Below the pieces are notes generated by a model that saw nothing but the letters and a program-made list of their open reading frames with translations, made no database searches and was not told where the DNA came from. 13,282 bases of DNA from Myxococcales bacterium. Its GTDB lineage: Bacteria > Myxococcota > Bradymonadia > REDH01. This document shows, piece by piece, positions 6,535 through 13,282 of this stretch (positions are counted from its first letter, which is position 1; every line of letters starts with the position of its first letter). The position numbers and the translations under genes are program-made. Where the stretch lies: assembly GCA_018970625.1 (NCBI GenBank), contig JAGWVZ010000049.1, positions 1 through 13,282 on the forward strand. Reading direction: 5' to 3'.

Positions 6535-9439
6535 ACAACTTCTGGCGGGCCTTCCGCTGCAGCAGCTTTCGCCGGGCAACCCCGAGATCACCAATCTTCA
6601 GGTGGACAGCCGGGCCGTAGGGCCGGGCTCGCTCTTCATGGCGCGCGAAGGCTGGTTCATTGACAGTCATCAGTACATCGCAGCGGCAATCGCTGCTGGC
6701 GCGGCGGCGATCGTCGTGACTCGTCTCGATGCGGTCCCCGAGCATCCGCCGGTTCCCTTTGTGCTGTCATCGTCCGAAGACCGTGACCTCGGGCTCATGG
6801 CGGATCGCTTCCTGGGACACCCGACCCGCGCGCTCAAGGTGTTCGGTGTGACGGGCACCAACGGCAAGACGTCCGTGACATGGTTGCTGGCGCACATGCT
6901 GCGCGCGATTGGGCATCGTCCGGCCATCATCGGCACGGTGATGCACCGGTTCGAGGACCGCATCGTGACGGCACGCAACACGACCCCCGACGGGCTGTTC
7001 ATTCATACGTTTGCCCGGGAGTGTCTGGAAGCGGGCGCGACCTGTCTGGTCATGGAGGTGTCGAGCCATGGCCTGCAGCTGGATCGGGTGGCGGGTGTCG
7101 CGTTCGACAGCGTCGGGTTCACGAACCTGACCCCGGATCATCTGGACTTTCATAAGACGTTCGATGCGTATCGTGAGGCCAAGTGGCGGCTGTTTCGTGA
7201 GTATGCAGCAGACTCTCGCGCTGCTGGAAAAGCCGTGCACGCCGCTGTTTGTATCGACTCTGCCGAGGGCCAACGGCTGGCGGCAGCCGGTGAATTGCCG
7301 GTGACGTTCGTCACGGCATCTGCGTGTCAACCAGCTCAGGTGGCGCTGGAAGCTGCAGCGGACGGGTTCGGCTGGCAGGTTTCGGCCCGGCGTGAAGGTG
7401 CGGCAACGTCGTTTGGGCTGTCGCTTCCGGGTCAACACAATCTTGAGAACGTCGCCGTGTCTCTGGCCATGCTGGCGGCTGTGGAGCCCGCTCGCTGGCA
7501 GCAGGCGGCCGCCTCGTTGCCTGCGTTCCCCGGTGTGCCGGGCAGGCTTGAGCGAGTGGTGCGTGCAGCCGCCGACGAGCCATCGGTCTACGTGGACTAT
7601 GCGCACACGCCCGACGCAGTCGCCCGCATTGTGGCGGTCATGCCGGACCCTTCGCAGGGCGGCGTCGTGGTCGTAGGGTGCGGCGGCGACCGCGACGCCA
7701 CCAAGCGGCCGCTCATGGCCCAGGCGGCGCTGTCACGCGGACATCGGGCGGTCTTTACAGCCGACAATCCGCGTTCCGAGGCTCCCGAGGCCATTTTGCA
7801 GGCGATGCTCGAGGGTGTCCCGGCGGAGCAGCGCACGCAGGTGACGGTCATCGCCGACCGCAGCGAAGCGATCGCGTGGGCTGTCGCCAACGCGGGCGCT
7901 GGCGGCGTCTGGATTCTCGGCAAAGGCCATGAGACCTGGCAGGAAGTGCAGGGTGTGCGCTGGCATCTCGATGACCGCGAGGAAGCGCGCCGCGCGCTGG
8001 TCGCTCGCAGGCAGAACGTGCACATGGACGACGTGCCGCTGCTGGCAGGCTGGACAGCCGAGCGGGTGGCTTCGGCCTGCGGCGGCCGCGTGATCGTGGA
8101 TGCTCATCGTGTGTACGGCGCGTTCTATACGGACACCCGCAATCCGGCAGAGCGCGGAATCTTCTGCGCGATTCCCGGTGAACGTTTTGATGGTCATGCA
8201 TTCATCGAAACCGCGATCGCACAGAACGCTTCGATGCTGGTCGTGATGTCTCTGGAGCACGTTCCGGCCGGGTGTGGTGCATCGGTAGTTCTGGTGCCGG
8301 ATACCATCGCCGCCATGCAGCGCGTGGCGTCGGCAGTGCTGGATGAAGCGCGCAAGCGGTCACGCCGCCTGTGGACCATCGCCATCACGGGGTCCAACGG
8401 CAAGACGACCACCAAGGAGATGACCGCCGCCCTGCTTCGCGCCATGGGGCACAGGGTGTTGTCGACGCCCGGCAACTGGAACAATCGCATCGGGATTCCG
8501 TTGACGGTGTCCCGCCTTTGCGCGGGTCACGACCGGGCTGTTCTGGAGCTCGGCGCAGGCGACCCCGGTGACATCGGTCAGTACGCATCGTTCGTGCGTC
8601 ATGAGGTTGGCGTGCTCACGTCGATCGCGGCCGCTCACACCGAGACGCTCGGTGGCATGGAGGGCGTACGCGCCACCAAGGCTGGCATTTTTCATGGCAG
8701 ACCTCCGGTACGTTCCGTGTTGCCGGTCTCGGAGTTGGGCCAGATGGCGGCCCGGCTGCCGGTACCTGTCGAGCAGGTGCTGACCTTTGGAGCCGAGGGC
8801 GCGGACGTGATGGTCGAACGCTCGGGGTCGAGCGGCGAGGTGACGCTGAAGGGGCAGGGCGCTGGTGAGCGCTTGTCGCTGACGACCGAACTGGCGTTGC
8901 CGGGTGTACACAACGCGTTCAATCTGGCTGCCGCCCTGCTGGCCGTGTCGGTTCAGCGCGACGGCGGTGTGGAATTCCCCGGGGCCGACGTGGTGCGGCA
9001 GGCCATGGCCGCGTTGCAGCTGCCGGGGGGGCGTCTTCGGACACTCACGGCGGGCGGCCGCGTGGTCATTGATGATGCGTATAACGCCAACCCCGGCAGC
9101 ATGACGGCTTCGCTCTCGATTCTCGCTGCCGCAGCCGCGCCTCGTGTCGCGGTGCTCGGTGACATGTTCGAGCTGGGCACCGACTCGGCCGAGCTGCATC
9201 GGCGGGTCGGGCAGACGGCGGCACGCTGCGCCGATCTGGTGGTGGCCGTGGGCGAGCAGGCGCGGGCGCTGGCCGATGGTGCAGGGCATGAGGCTCGTTG
9301 GTTCGCCTCGGCAGACGAGGCCGCCTCGTGGGTGTCCGCGCATGTGCCCGCAGGCGCGACGATTCTGGTCAAAGGTTCACGCGGCATGGCGCTTGAGCGC
9401 GTCGTGCAGCGTCTTCTCGCTCACTGGCAGGAGCCCTGA
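6524..9439 (+). CDS. murE-murF: MurE-MurF fusion: UDP-MurNAc-tripeptide synthetase / UDP-MurNAc-tripeptide--D-Ala-D-Ala ligase
   Basis: One continuous frame of 971 residues encodes two complete Mur ligases acting in succession in the cytoplasm. MurE half (1 to about 497): substrate-domain motif DSRAVGPGSLFMA; P-loop GVTGTNGKT at 108-116; EVSSHGLQLDR; the probable carbamoylated lysine K220 in REAKWRLF; VDYAHTPDA; GCGGDRDATKRPLM; and D414-N-P-R417, the motif specifying meso-diaminopimelate rather than lysine. MurF half (about 501-971): TDTRN, P-loop TGSNGKTTT at 622-630, GNWNNRIGIPLT, ELGAGDPGDI, AHTETLGGMEG, DDAYNANPGSM and LGDMFELG. The junction (about residues 490-505) is a handful of residues with no in-frame stop, so this is a true tandem fusion in the sequence given. 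I chose ATG 6524 because GAGG (6514-6517) sits 6 bases upstream and MRLEQLLAGL is a typical MurE start; the frame is open further upstream inside ftsI. M501 (8024) might allow separate MurF initiation, but only weak Shine-Dalgarno sequence precedes it. Confidence 0.95.
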   Translation: MRLEQLLAGLPLQQLSPGNPEITNLQVDSRAVGPGSLFMAREGWFIDSHQYIAAAIAAGAAAIVVTRLDAVPEHPPVPFVLSSSEDRDLGLMADRFLGHPTRALKVFGVTGTNGKTSVTWLLAHMLRAIGHRPAIIGTVMHRFEDRIVTARNTTPDGLFIHTFARECLEAGATCLVMEVSSHGLQLDRVAGVAFDSVGFTNLTPDHLDFHKTFDAYREAKWRLFREYAADSRAAGKAVHAAVCIDSAEGQRLAAAGELPVTFVTASACQPAQVALEAAADGFGWQVSARREGAATSFGLSLPGQHNLENVAVSLAMLAAVEPARWQQAAASLPAFPGVPGRLERVVRAAADEPSVYVDYAHTPDAVARIVAVMPDPSQGGVVVVGCGGDRDATKRPLMAQAALSRGHRAVFTADNPRSEAPEAILQAMLEGVPAEQRTQVTVIADRSEAIAWAVANAGAGGVWILGKGHETWQEVQGVRWHLDDREEARRALVARRQNVHMDDVPLLAGWTAERVASACGGRVIVDAHRVYGAFYTDTRNPAERGIFCAIPGERFDGHAFIETAIAQNASMLVVMSLEHVPAGCGASVVLVPDTIAAMQRVASAVLDEARKRSRRLWTIAITGSNGKTTTKEMTAALLRAMGHRVLSTPGNWNNRIGIPLTVSRLCAGHDRAVLELGAGDPGDIGQYASFVRHEVGVLTSIAAAHTETLGGMEGVRATKAGIFHGRPPVRSVLPVSELGQMAARLPVPVEQVLTFGAEGADVMVERSGSSGEVTLKGQGAGERLSLTTELALPGVHNAFNLAAALLAVSVQRDGGVEFPGADVVRQAMAALQLPGGRLRTLTAGGRVVIDDAYNANPGSMTASLSILAAAAAPRVAVLGDMFELGTDSAELHRRVGQTAARCADLVVAVGEQARALADGAGHEARWFASADEAASWVSAHVPAGATILVKGSRGMALERVVQRLLAHWQEP

Positions 9440-9441
9440 CG

Positions 9442-10581
9442 ATGTTGTTTCATCTCCTCTATGAGCTGAAAGATTCGTTCACGCCGTTGAACGTGTTCCG
9501 CTACCCGAGCTTCCGGGTGGTGCTGGCCATGGTGACCGCCCTGACGGCTACCATGGTGCTGTATCCGTGGTTCATTCGGCAGCTGCAGAAGCGGCAGATT
9601 GGCCAGGTGATTCGTGAAGACCTGGGCGCGAACCACCAGAGCAAGAAGAATACGCCCACCATGGGTGGCATTCTGCTCATTCTGGCCGCCCTGATCTCGA
9701 CGCTGATGTGGAGCGACCTGCGTAACCCGCTGGTGTGGGTGGCCGTCACGATCACGCTGGGCTACGCAGCCATCGGGTTCATCGACGATGCGATGAAGCT
9801 GGGTGTGCGGGGGTCAAAAGGGCTGTCTGAGAAGGGCAAGCTGGTGGCGCAGTTCTCGATCGGCGGCGCATGCCTGGGGCTGCTGCTCTGGGGCGGCGTG
9901 TCGAACTTTGGCACCGAGCTGTATCTTCCGTTTGTGAGCACCGAGCGGCTGGCGTGGACCCTTCCGGGTTGGTTGTACCTTGGATTTGCGTTGATTGTGC
10001 TGGTGGGGTCATCGAACGCGGTGAACCTGACCGATGGGCTTGATGGACTGGCGATTGGCCCCGTGGTGGTCGCCGCGGGAACGTTTGGTGCGCTGGCCTA
10101 CCTGTCGGCGACGACGTTGACGTATCCCGTCGATGTGGAAGGCGTTCGGGTGTGGACGACGTTCGATTTCGCAGCGTACCTGCGCATCCCGAGTGTGCCT
10201 GGCGCCCAGGAACTCTCGATTTTCTGTGCGTCCATCGTCGGCGCCGGGCTCGGTTTTCTGTGGTACAACGCCTATCCGGCGCAGGTATTCATGGGCGATG
10301 TGGGCTCGCTGGGCCTCGGTGGCGCGTTGGGCACGCTGGCAGTGCTGACGCGAAATGAGTTCCTGAGTGTCATCATTCTGGGGTTGTTCGTCGTCGAGGC
10401 GCTGAGCGTGCTGATTCAGCGCTACTACTTCCGCATGACGGGCAAGCGCGTGTTTCTGATGGCACCGATTCACCATCACTTTGAGAAGAAGCACTGGAGC
10501 GAGTCGCAGATTGTGGTTCGATTCTGGATCATTTCGATTCTGCTGGCGCTGGCGGCGCTGGCCAGCCTGAAGCTGCGCTAG
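9442..10581 (+). CDS. mraY: Phospho-N-acetylmuramoyl-pentapeptide-transferase MraY
   Basis: A 379-residue polytopic membrane enzyme (E. coli 360) that transfers phospho-MurNAc-pentapeptide from UDP to undecaprenyl phosphate, forming lipid I. Signature segments: KKNTPTMGG; FIDDAMK with D115-D116, the Mg-binding aspartate pair at the same numbering as E. coli; NAVNLTDGLDGLA (192-204); NAYPAQVFMGDVGSLGLGG (276-294) with D286; and APIHHHFEKK (341-350) with the conserved histidine cluster. About ten hydrophobic segments are apparent. The extra length is largely a loop around residues 220-260, after the NLTDGLDG segment. AGGAG (9429-9433) lies 8 bases before the ATG, and only 2 bases separate it from the murE-murF stop. 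In most dcw clusters murD follows; here ftsW does. Confidence 0.97.
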   Translation: MLFHLLYELKDSFTPLNVFRYPSFRVVLAMVTALTATMVLYPWFIRQLQKRQIGQVIREDLGANHQSKKNTPTMGGILLILAALISTLMWSDLRNPLVWVAVTITLGYAAIGFIDDAMKLGVRGSKGLSEKGKLVAQFSIGGACLGLLLWGGVSNFGTELYLPFVSTERLAWTLPGWLYLGFALIVLVGSSNAVNLTDGLDGLAIGPVVVAAGTFGALAYLSATTLTYPVDVEGVRVWTTFDFAAYLRIPSVPGAQELSIFCASIVGAGLGFLWYNAYPAQVFMGDVGSLGLGGALGTLAVLTRNEFLSVIILGLFVVEALSVLIQRYYFRMTGKRVFLMAPIHHHFEKKHWSESQIVVRFWIISILLALAALASLKLR

Positions 10582-10591
10582 GGAGGGCTCC

Positions 10592-12370
10592 ATGGCAGAC
10601 CCGCAAAATCAGAAGCGCCAGCCGGGCGATGGTCCAGATGCCGCCGGCGATGAATCGGCCGCGTCGCTGCGGCAGCGTGCTGCCATGTTGAGGAACAAGG
10701 CCGAGGCCGCTCGCGGGCGACAGACCCTGACCCGGGATGAGCCCCACGCGGCAACGTCAGTCGAGGCCCCGCAGGCGAATGTGCGCAGTCGGTCGGCCGT
10801 GGTCGATGAGAACGGTGATTCGTCCTTTGGTGCTTCAGAAGGCACCGGCGTTTGGGGCACGGGTGCCTCACGGATCGTCAGTGACTCGGGTCGTCAGCTA
10901 TTACAAACCGGCAGTCCGGCGGCAGCCGCCGGGCAACCGGCGAATCAGGGCAGCGGTCGTGGAGCAGGGCGTGCACGCACGACCGGTACGGGGGCGCCCG
11001 CGTCTGCCGGTGCCAACGCGAGGGCCGCAGCAAGTGTCACAGGAAATTTCACGGGCGCTCACGCAACCGCGAGTGGTTCATGGGCGGCCGCCGGTCTGGA
11101 GCGCGAGCCGTCGAACGAGCCACCTGTCGTTCATGCCGAGCTGGTACCGCGCGGCCGAATTGACGTGCTGTTGCTGGCGGTTGTGGCTGCGCTTGTCACC
11201 ATCGGACTGATGAGCGTGTACAGCGGCTCGGCCCTCGGCGCTTACTTTGACTCGCGCGACGGTCGTGACGACATTTACCTCGTTCGGCAGATCGGCGTTG
11301 CAGTCCTCGGGCTGGTGGCGCTCGGCGTCGGGCTCAGGGTGGACTACGGCTGGTACTGGCGGTGGCGCTACTGGATCCTGATTTCGTCGTACGTGATGCT
11401 GGCGCTGGTGCTGGTGCCGGGCATCGGCGTTGAGGTGAATAACTCCAGACGCTGGTTGAACCTGATCGTGTTCCGGTTTCAACCCGCCGAGTTCGCGAAG
11501 CTCGCGGCCGTGCTCTACTTTGCCTATTCCATTACGAAGAAGCGCGAGGGCATCAGCAGCGCGACGCAATCCATCGTCTTTCACTCTGCGATCGCGGTCA
11601 TCTTTGTCGGGCTTCTCATGATGCAGCCCGACATGGGTTCGTCTGTCATCATCTCCACGATGCTGATTCTGATGCTCTTTGTCGGCGGTGCCCCGATGCA
11701 CTTCCTGAGCGGACTGGGTGTTCTGGGCATTGTGCTGGTGATCGCCGGCATCAGCGGGGGTGGTTACCGCTCTCGCCGAATCGCAGCGTGGCTTGAGCCG
11801 TGGGAGCATCAGGCGACGGAAGGATACCAGCTGGTGAACTCGTACGTGGCGCTCGCCAGCGGAGGCATGGATGGCGTTGGCCTGGGAGAAGGGCGGGGCC
11901 GGCTTGGTTATATTCCTGAAATGTATAATGATTTCATCGCATCCGGTATCGGCGAGGAGTTCGGTCTCTGGGGTATCGCGGCGCTGTGTATTCTGTATCT
12001 GCTGTTCTTCTGGCGCGGCATGCGCATTGCGCTCGACTCCCGGGACCGCTTTGGATTCATGCTCGCCTTTGGCATTACGATGCTGGTGACGTTTCAGGCG
12101 GCGTTCAACCTGAGCGTGGTGACGGGGTTGTTGCCAACGAAGGGCCTGACCCTGCCGTTTATCTCGTATGGACGTACCAGCCTGATCATGCTGCTGTTTG
12201 CGGTTGGCGTGCTGTTGAACATCGGGCAACGCAATCCGGACCTGTGGCGCGAGGAGCACATTCGGCGCCGGCAGGCGAACAGCTCACAACGGCAGAGCGC
12301 GAAGCGCAAGCGTGTCGCGGACGCTCGCCGCGCGCGCGCACTGCGCACCGTCGGAGAACCACGTGAGTAA
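10592..12370 (+). CDS. ftsW: Septal peptidoglycan glycosyltransferase FtsW with long N-terminal extension
   Basis: A 592-residue SEDS-family glycosyltransferase that polymerises lipid II at the septum with FtsI. The SEDS core begins near residue 192 (DVLLLAVVAALVTIGLMSVYS) and contains SRRWLNL and FQPAEFAKLA, QPDMGSSVI, YQLVNSYVALASGGMDGVGLG, the catalytic-loop region PEMYNDFIASGIGEE with the conserved aspartate D447, and GLLPTKGLTLPFISYG. The GLLPTKG ending and the position before murG favour FtsW over RodA. The first ~188 residues are unusual: low-complexity and rich in A, G, S, T, R and Q, with no hydrophobic segment, so presumably disordered and cytoplasmic. The tail (about 548-592) is strongly basic. 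The ATG at 10592 has an excellent GGGAGGG (10581-10587) 4 bases upstream, so the extension appears genuinely translated. The gap to mraY is 10 bases; the stop overlaps murG by 8 bases. Confidence 0.95.
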   Translation: MADPQNQKRQPGDGPDAAGDESAASLRQRAAMLRNKAEAARGRQTLTRDEPHAATSVEAPQANVRSRSAVVDENGDSSFGASEGTGVWGTGASRIVSDSGRQLLQTGSPAAAAGQPANQGSGRGAGRARTTGTGAPASAGANARAAASVTGNFTGAHATASGSWAAAGLEREPSNEPPVVHAELVPRGRIDVLLLAVVAALVTIGLMSVYSGSALGAYFDSRDGRDDIYLVRQIGVAVLGLVALGVGLRVDYGWYWRWRYWILISSYVMLALVLVPGIGVEVNNSRRWLNLIVFRFQPAEFAKLAAVLYFAYSITKKREGISSATQSIVFHSAIAVIFVGLLMMQPDMGSSVIISTMLILMLFVGGAPMHFLSGLGVLGIVLVIAGISGGGYRSRRIAAWLEPWEHQATEGYQLVNSYVALASGGMDGVGLGEGRGRLGYIPEMYNDFIASGIGEEFGLWGIAALCILYLLFFWRGMRIALDSRDRFGFMLAFGITMLVTFQAAFNLSVVTGLLPTKGLTLPFISYGRTSLIMLLFAVGVLLNIGQRNPDLWREEHIRRRQANSSQRQSAKRKRVADARRARALRTVGEPRE

Positions 12371-13282
12371 CCCGGCCACGACGATACTCTTCGCGGGCGG
12401 CGGCACAGGCGGCCACGTCTTCCCGGGGCTGGCACTGGCGGCTGAGCTTAAACGTGCGAGGCCCGATCTCGCGATCGAGTGGGTGGGTACCCGTGGCCGC
12501 GTGGAAGAGAGAGCCGTTCCTGCCGAGGGCTACCCGCTTCATTTTATCGACGTGTCGTTTCTGAAGGGGCGGCGGGGTAAGGCGTTGCTGAAGGCGGTCT
12601 TCGCGTTGCCGAAGGCGGGAATGGAGGCGGTTTCGCTGGTGCGTCGGCTGTCGCCTGCGGCGGTGATTGGACTGGGTGGTTTTGTGAGCGGCCCGGTGTG
12701 CGTGGCGGCTGCTCTGCTTGGGATTCCCGTGTACCTGCTGGAGCAGAACGCCCGCCCTGGAATCACCAACCGTTGGGTCGCGCGCGTCGCCGAACAGATT
12801 TATGCCACGTTTCCCGAGTCGCGGGCGTGGTTCCCTGCATCGCGCCTGACGGTGGCAGGCAACCCGATTCGACCGGCGTTGCTGGAGCGGGCGCATCGGC
12901 CCGTCGCCGAGTTGACGCGTCCGCTGCACGTGCTGGTGGTGGGTGGAAGTCAGGGCGCGCGCGTGCTCAACGAGCGCATGCCGGCCCTTGCGCTGGCGCT
13001 CACCGAAGCGGGCGTCTCGGCGGAGTATCGACACGCGGCGGGTCGTGGGCACGAAGAGAGCACCCGGGCGGCGTGGCAGCGAGCGGGCATGACGGCGCAG
13101 GTGGACGCCTTTATTGACGACATGTCGAGCGCTTACGCATGGGCCGACCTTTTGATTTGCAGGGCGGGAGCCACGACCATCTCGGAGCTGACGGCGCTGG
13201 GTATCCCCGCGTTGTACGTACCTTTTCCGCAGGCCGCTGATGACCATCAGACCGCCAACGCACGCTCCGTCGTGGACGCGGG
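12363..13282 (+). CDS. murG: UDP-GlcNAc:lipid I N-acetylglucosaminyltransferase MurG (partial, C-terminus off the right edge)
   Basis: 306 codons are present of roughly 360 usual; the frame is open at the window end. MurG adds GlcNAc to lipid I on the cytoplasmic membrane face, giving lipid II. Visible: the N-terminal glycine loop AGGGTGGHVFPGLALA (residues 11-26, with H18); GLGGFVSGP; LLEQNARPGITNR (125-137); the second glycine loop VGGSQGARVLNE (193-204); and the donor-binding region FIDDMSSAYAWADLLICRAG leading to ATTISELTALGIPA and DDHQTANA. These are textbook MurG motifs in order. The start is GTG at 12363, with GGAG (12353-12356) 6 bases upstream; it overlaps the end of ftsW by 8 bases. 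No ATG start fits, because the glycine loop begins at residue 11. Confidence 0.96.
   Translation, partial: MSNPATTILFAGGGTGGHVFPGLALAAELKRARPDLAIEWVGTRGRVEERAVPAEGYPLHFIDVSFLKGRRGKALLKAVFALPKAGMEAVSLVRRLSPAAVIGLGGFVSGPVCVAAALLGIPVYLLEQNARPGITNRWVARVAEQIYATFPESRAWFPASRLTVAGNPIRPALLERAHRPVAELTRPLHVLVVGGSQGARVLNERMPALALALTEAGVSAEYRHAAGRGHEESTRAAWQRAGMTAQVDAFIDDMSSAYAWADLLICRAGATTISELTALGIPALYVPFPQAADDHQTANARSVVDA

Noticed and set aside
4411..6594. 727-codon minus-strand open frame opposite ftsI
   Set aside because: ftsI on the plus strand has all catalytic motifs intact. The antisense frame is Arg/His/Gln-rich, lacks motifs and spans the gene boundaries, so it is a codon-bias shadow.
1..13282. 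A novel defence, mobile or secretion system
   Set aside because: Every sizeable plus-strand gene from 2614 on is a recognised dcw component, with uniform style and tight junctions. No transposase, integrase, repeat array or tRNA-like segment was seen.

Overview
This window is the left part of a division and cell wall (dcw) cluster from a GC-rich Gram-negative-type bacterium, preceded by two unrelated genes. Three traits fit the former deltaproteobacterial groups (Myxococcota and relatives): a DNPR motif in MurE, which predicts meso-diaminopimelate peptidoglycan; a division transpeptidase ending in a PASTA domain; and a DUF4340 protein. This placement is an inference and no species is recognised.

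Layout. At 1-495 (minus strand) is the N-terminal part of a LOG-family (cytokinin-activating type) phosphoribohydrolase that runs off the left edge. Divergent from it, 623-2068 (plus) encodes a membrane-anchored DUF4340 protein that ends at a good intrinsic terminator (2102-2125). A non-coding stretch of about 490 bases follows. It holds a tandem pair of DnaA-box-like 9-mers (2341-2359), TGTG motifs at about 11-base spacing (2394-2450), a promoter with a perfect TTGACA -35 element (2484-2512), and four GTGG motifs in exact 10-base register (2516-2559) that look like the MraZ operator.

From 2614 to the right edge all genes lie on the plus strand and are tightly packed: mraZ, rsmH, ftsL, ftsI, a murE-murF fusion, mraY, ftsW and murG (cut by the window end). 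The stop/start junctions mraZ/rsmH, rsmH/ftsL and ftsL/ftsI are ATGA overlaps. ftsI/murE-murF and ftsW/murG overlap by 11 and 8 bases, and the other two gaps are 2 and 10 bases. This predicts one operon with translational coupling, autorepressed by MraZ.

Together the genes make and polymerise lipid II at the septum. MurE-MurF adds meso-DAP and then D-Ala-D-Ala to the nucleotide precursor, MraY moves it to the lipid carrier (lipid I), and MurG adds GlcNAc (lipid II). FtsW polymerises glycan, FtsI cross-links it, and FtsL is part of the divisome subcomplex that activates FtsW and FtsI. RsmH methylates 16S rRNA and MraZ regulates the operon.

The cluster is conventional in content. Its departures are the murE-murF fusion, the absence of murD from its usual place between mraY and ftsW, a long low-complexity N-terminal extension on FtsW, and a possible DnaA input into the mraZ promoter region. 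I found no sign of a mobile element, CRISPR array, RNA gene or defence system.
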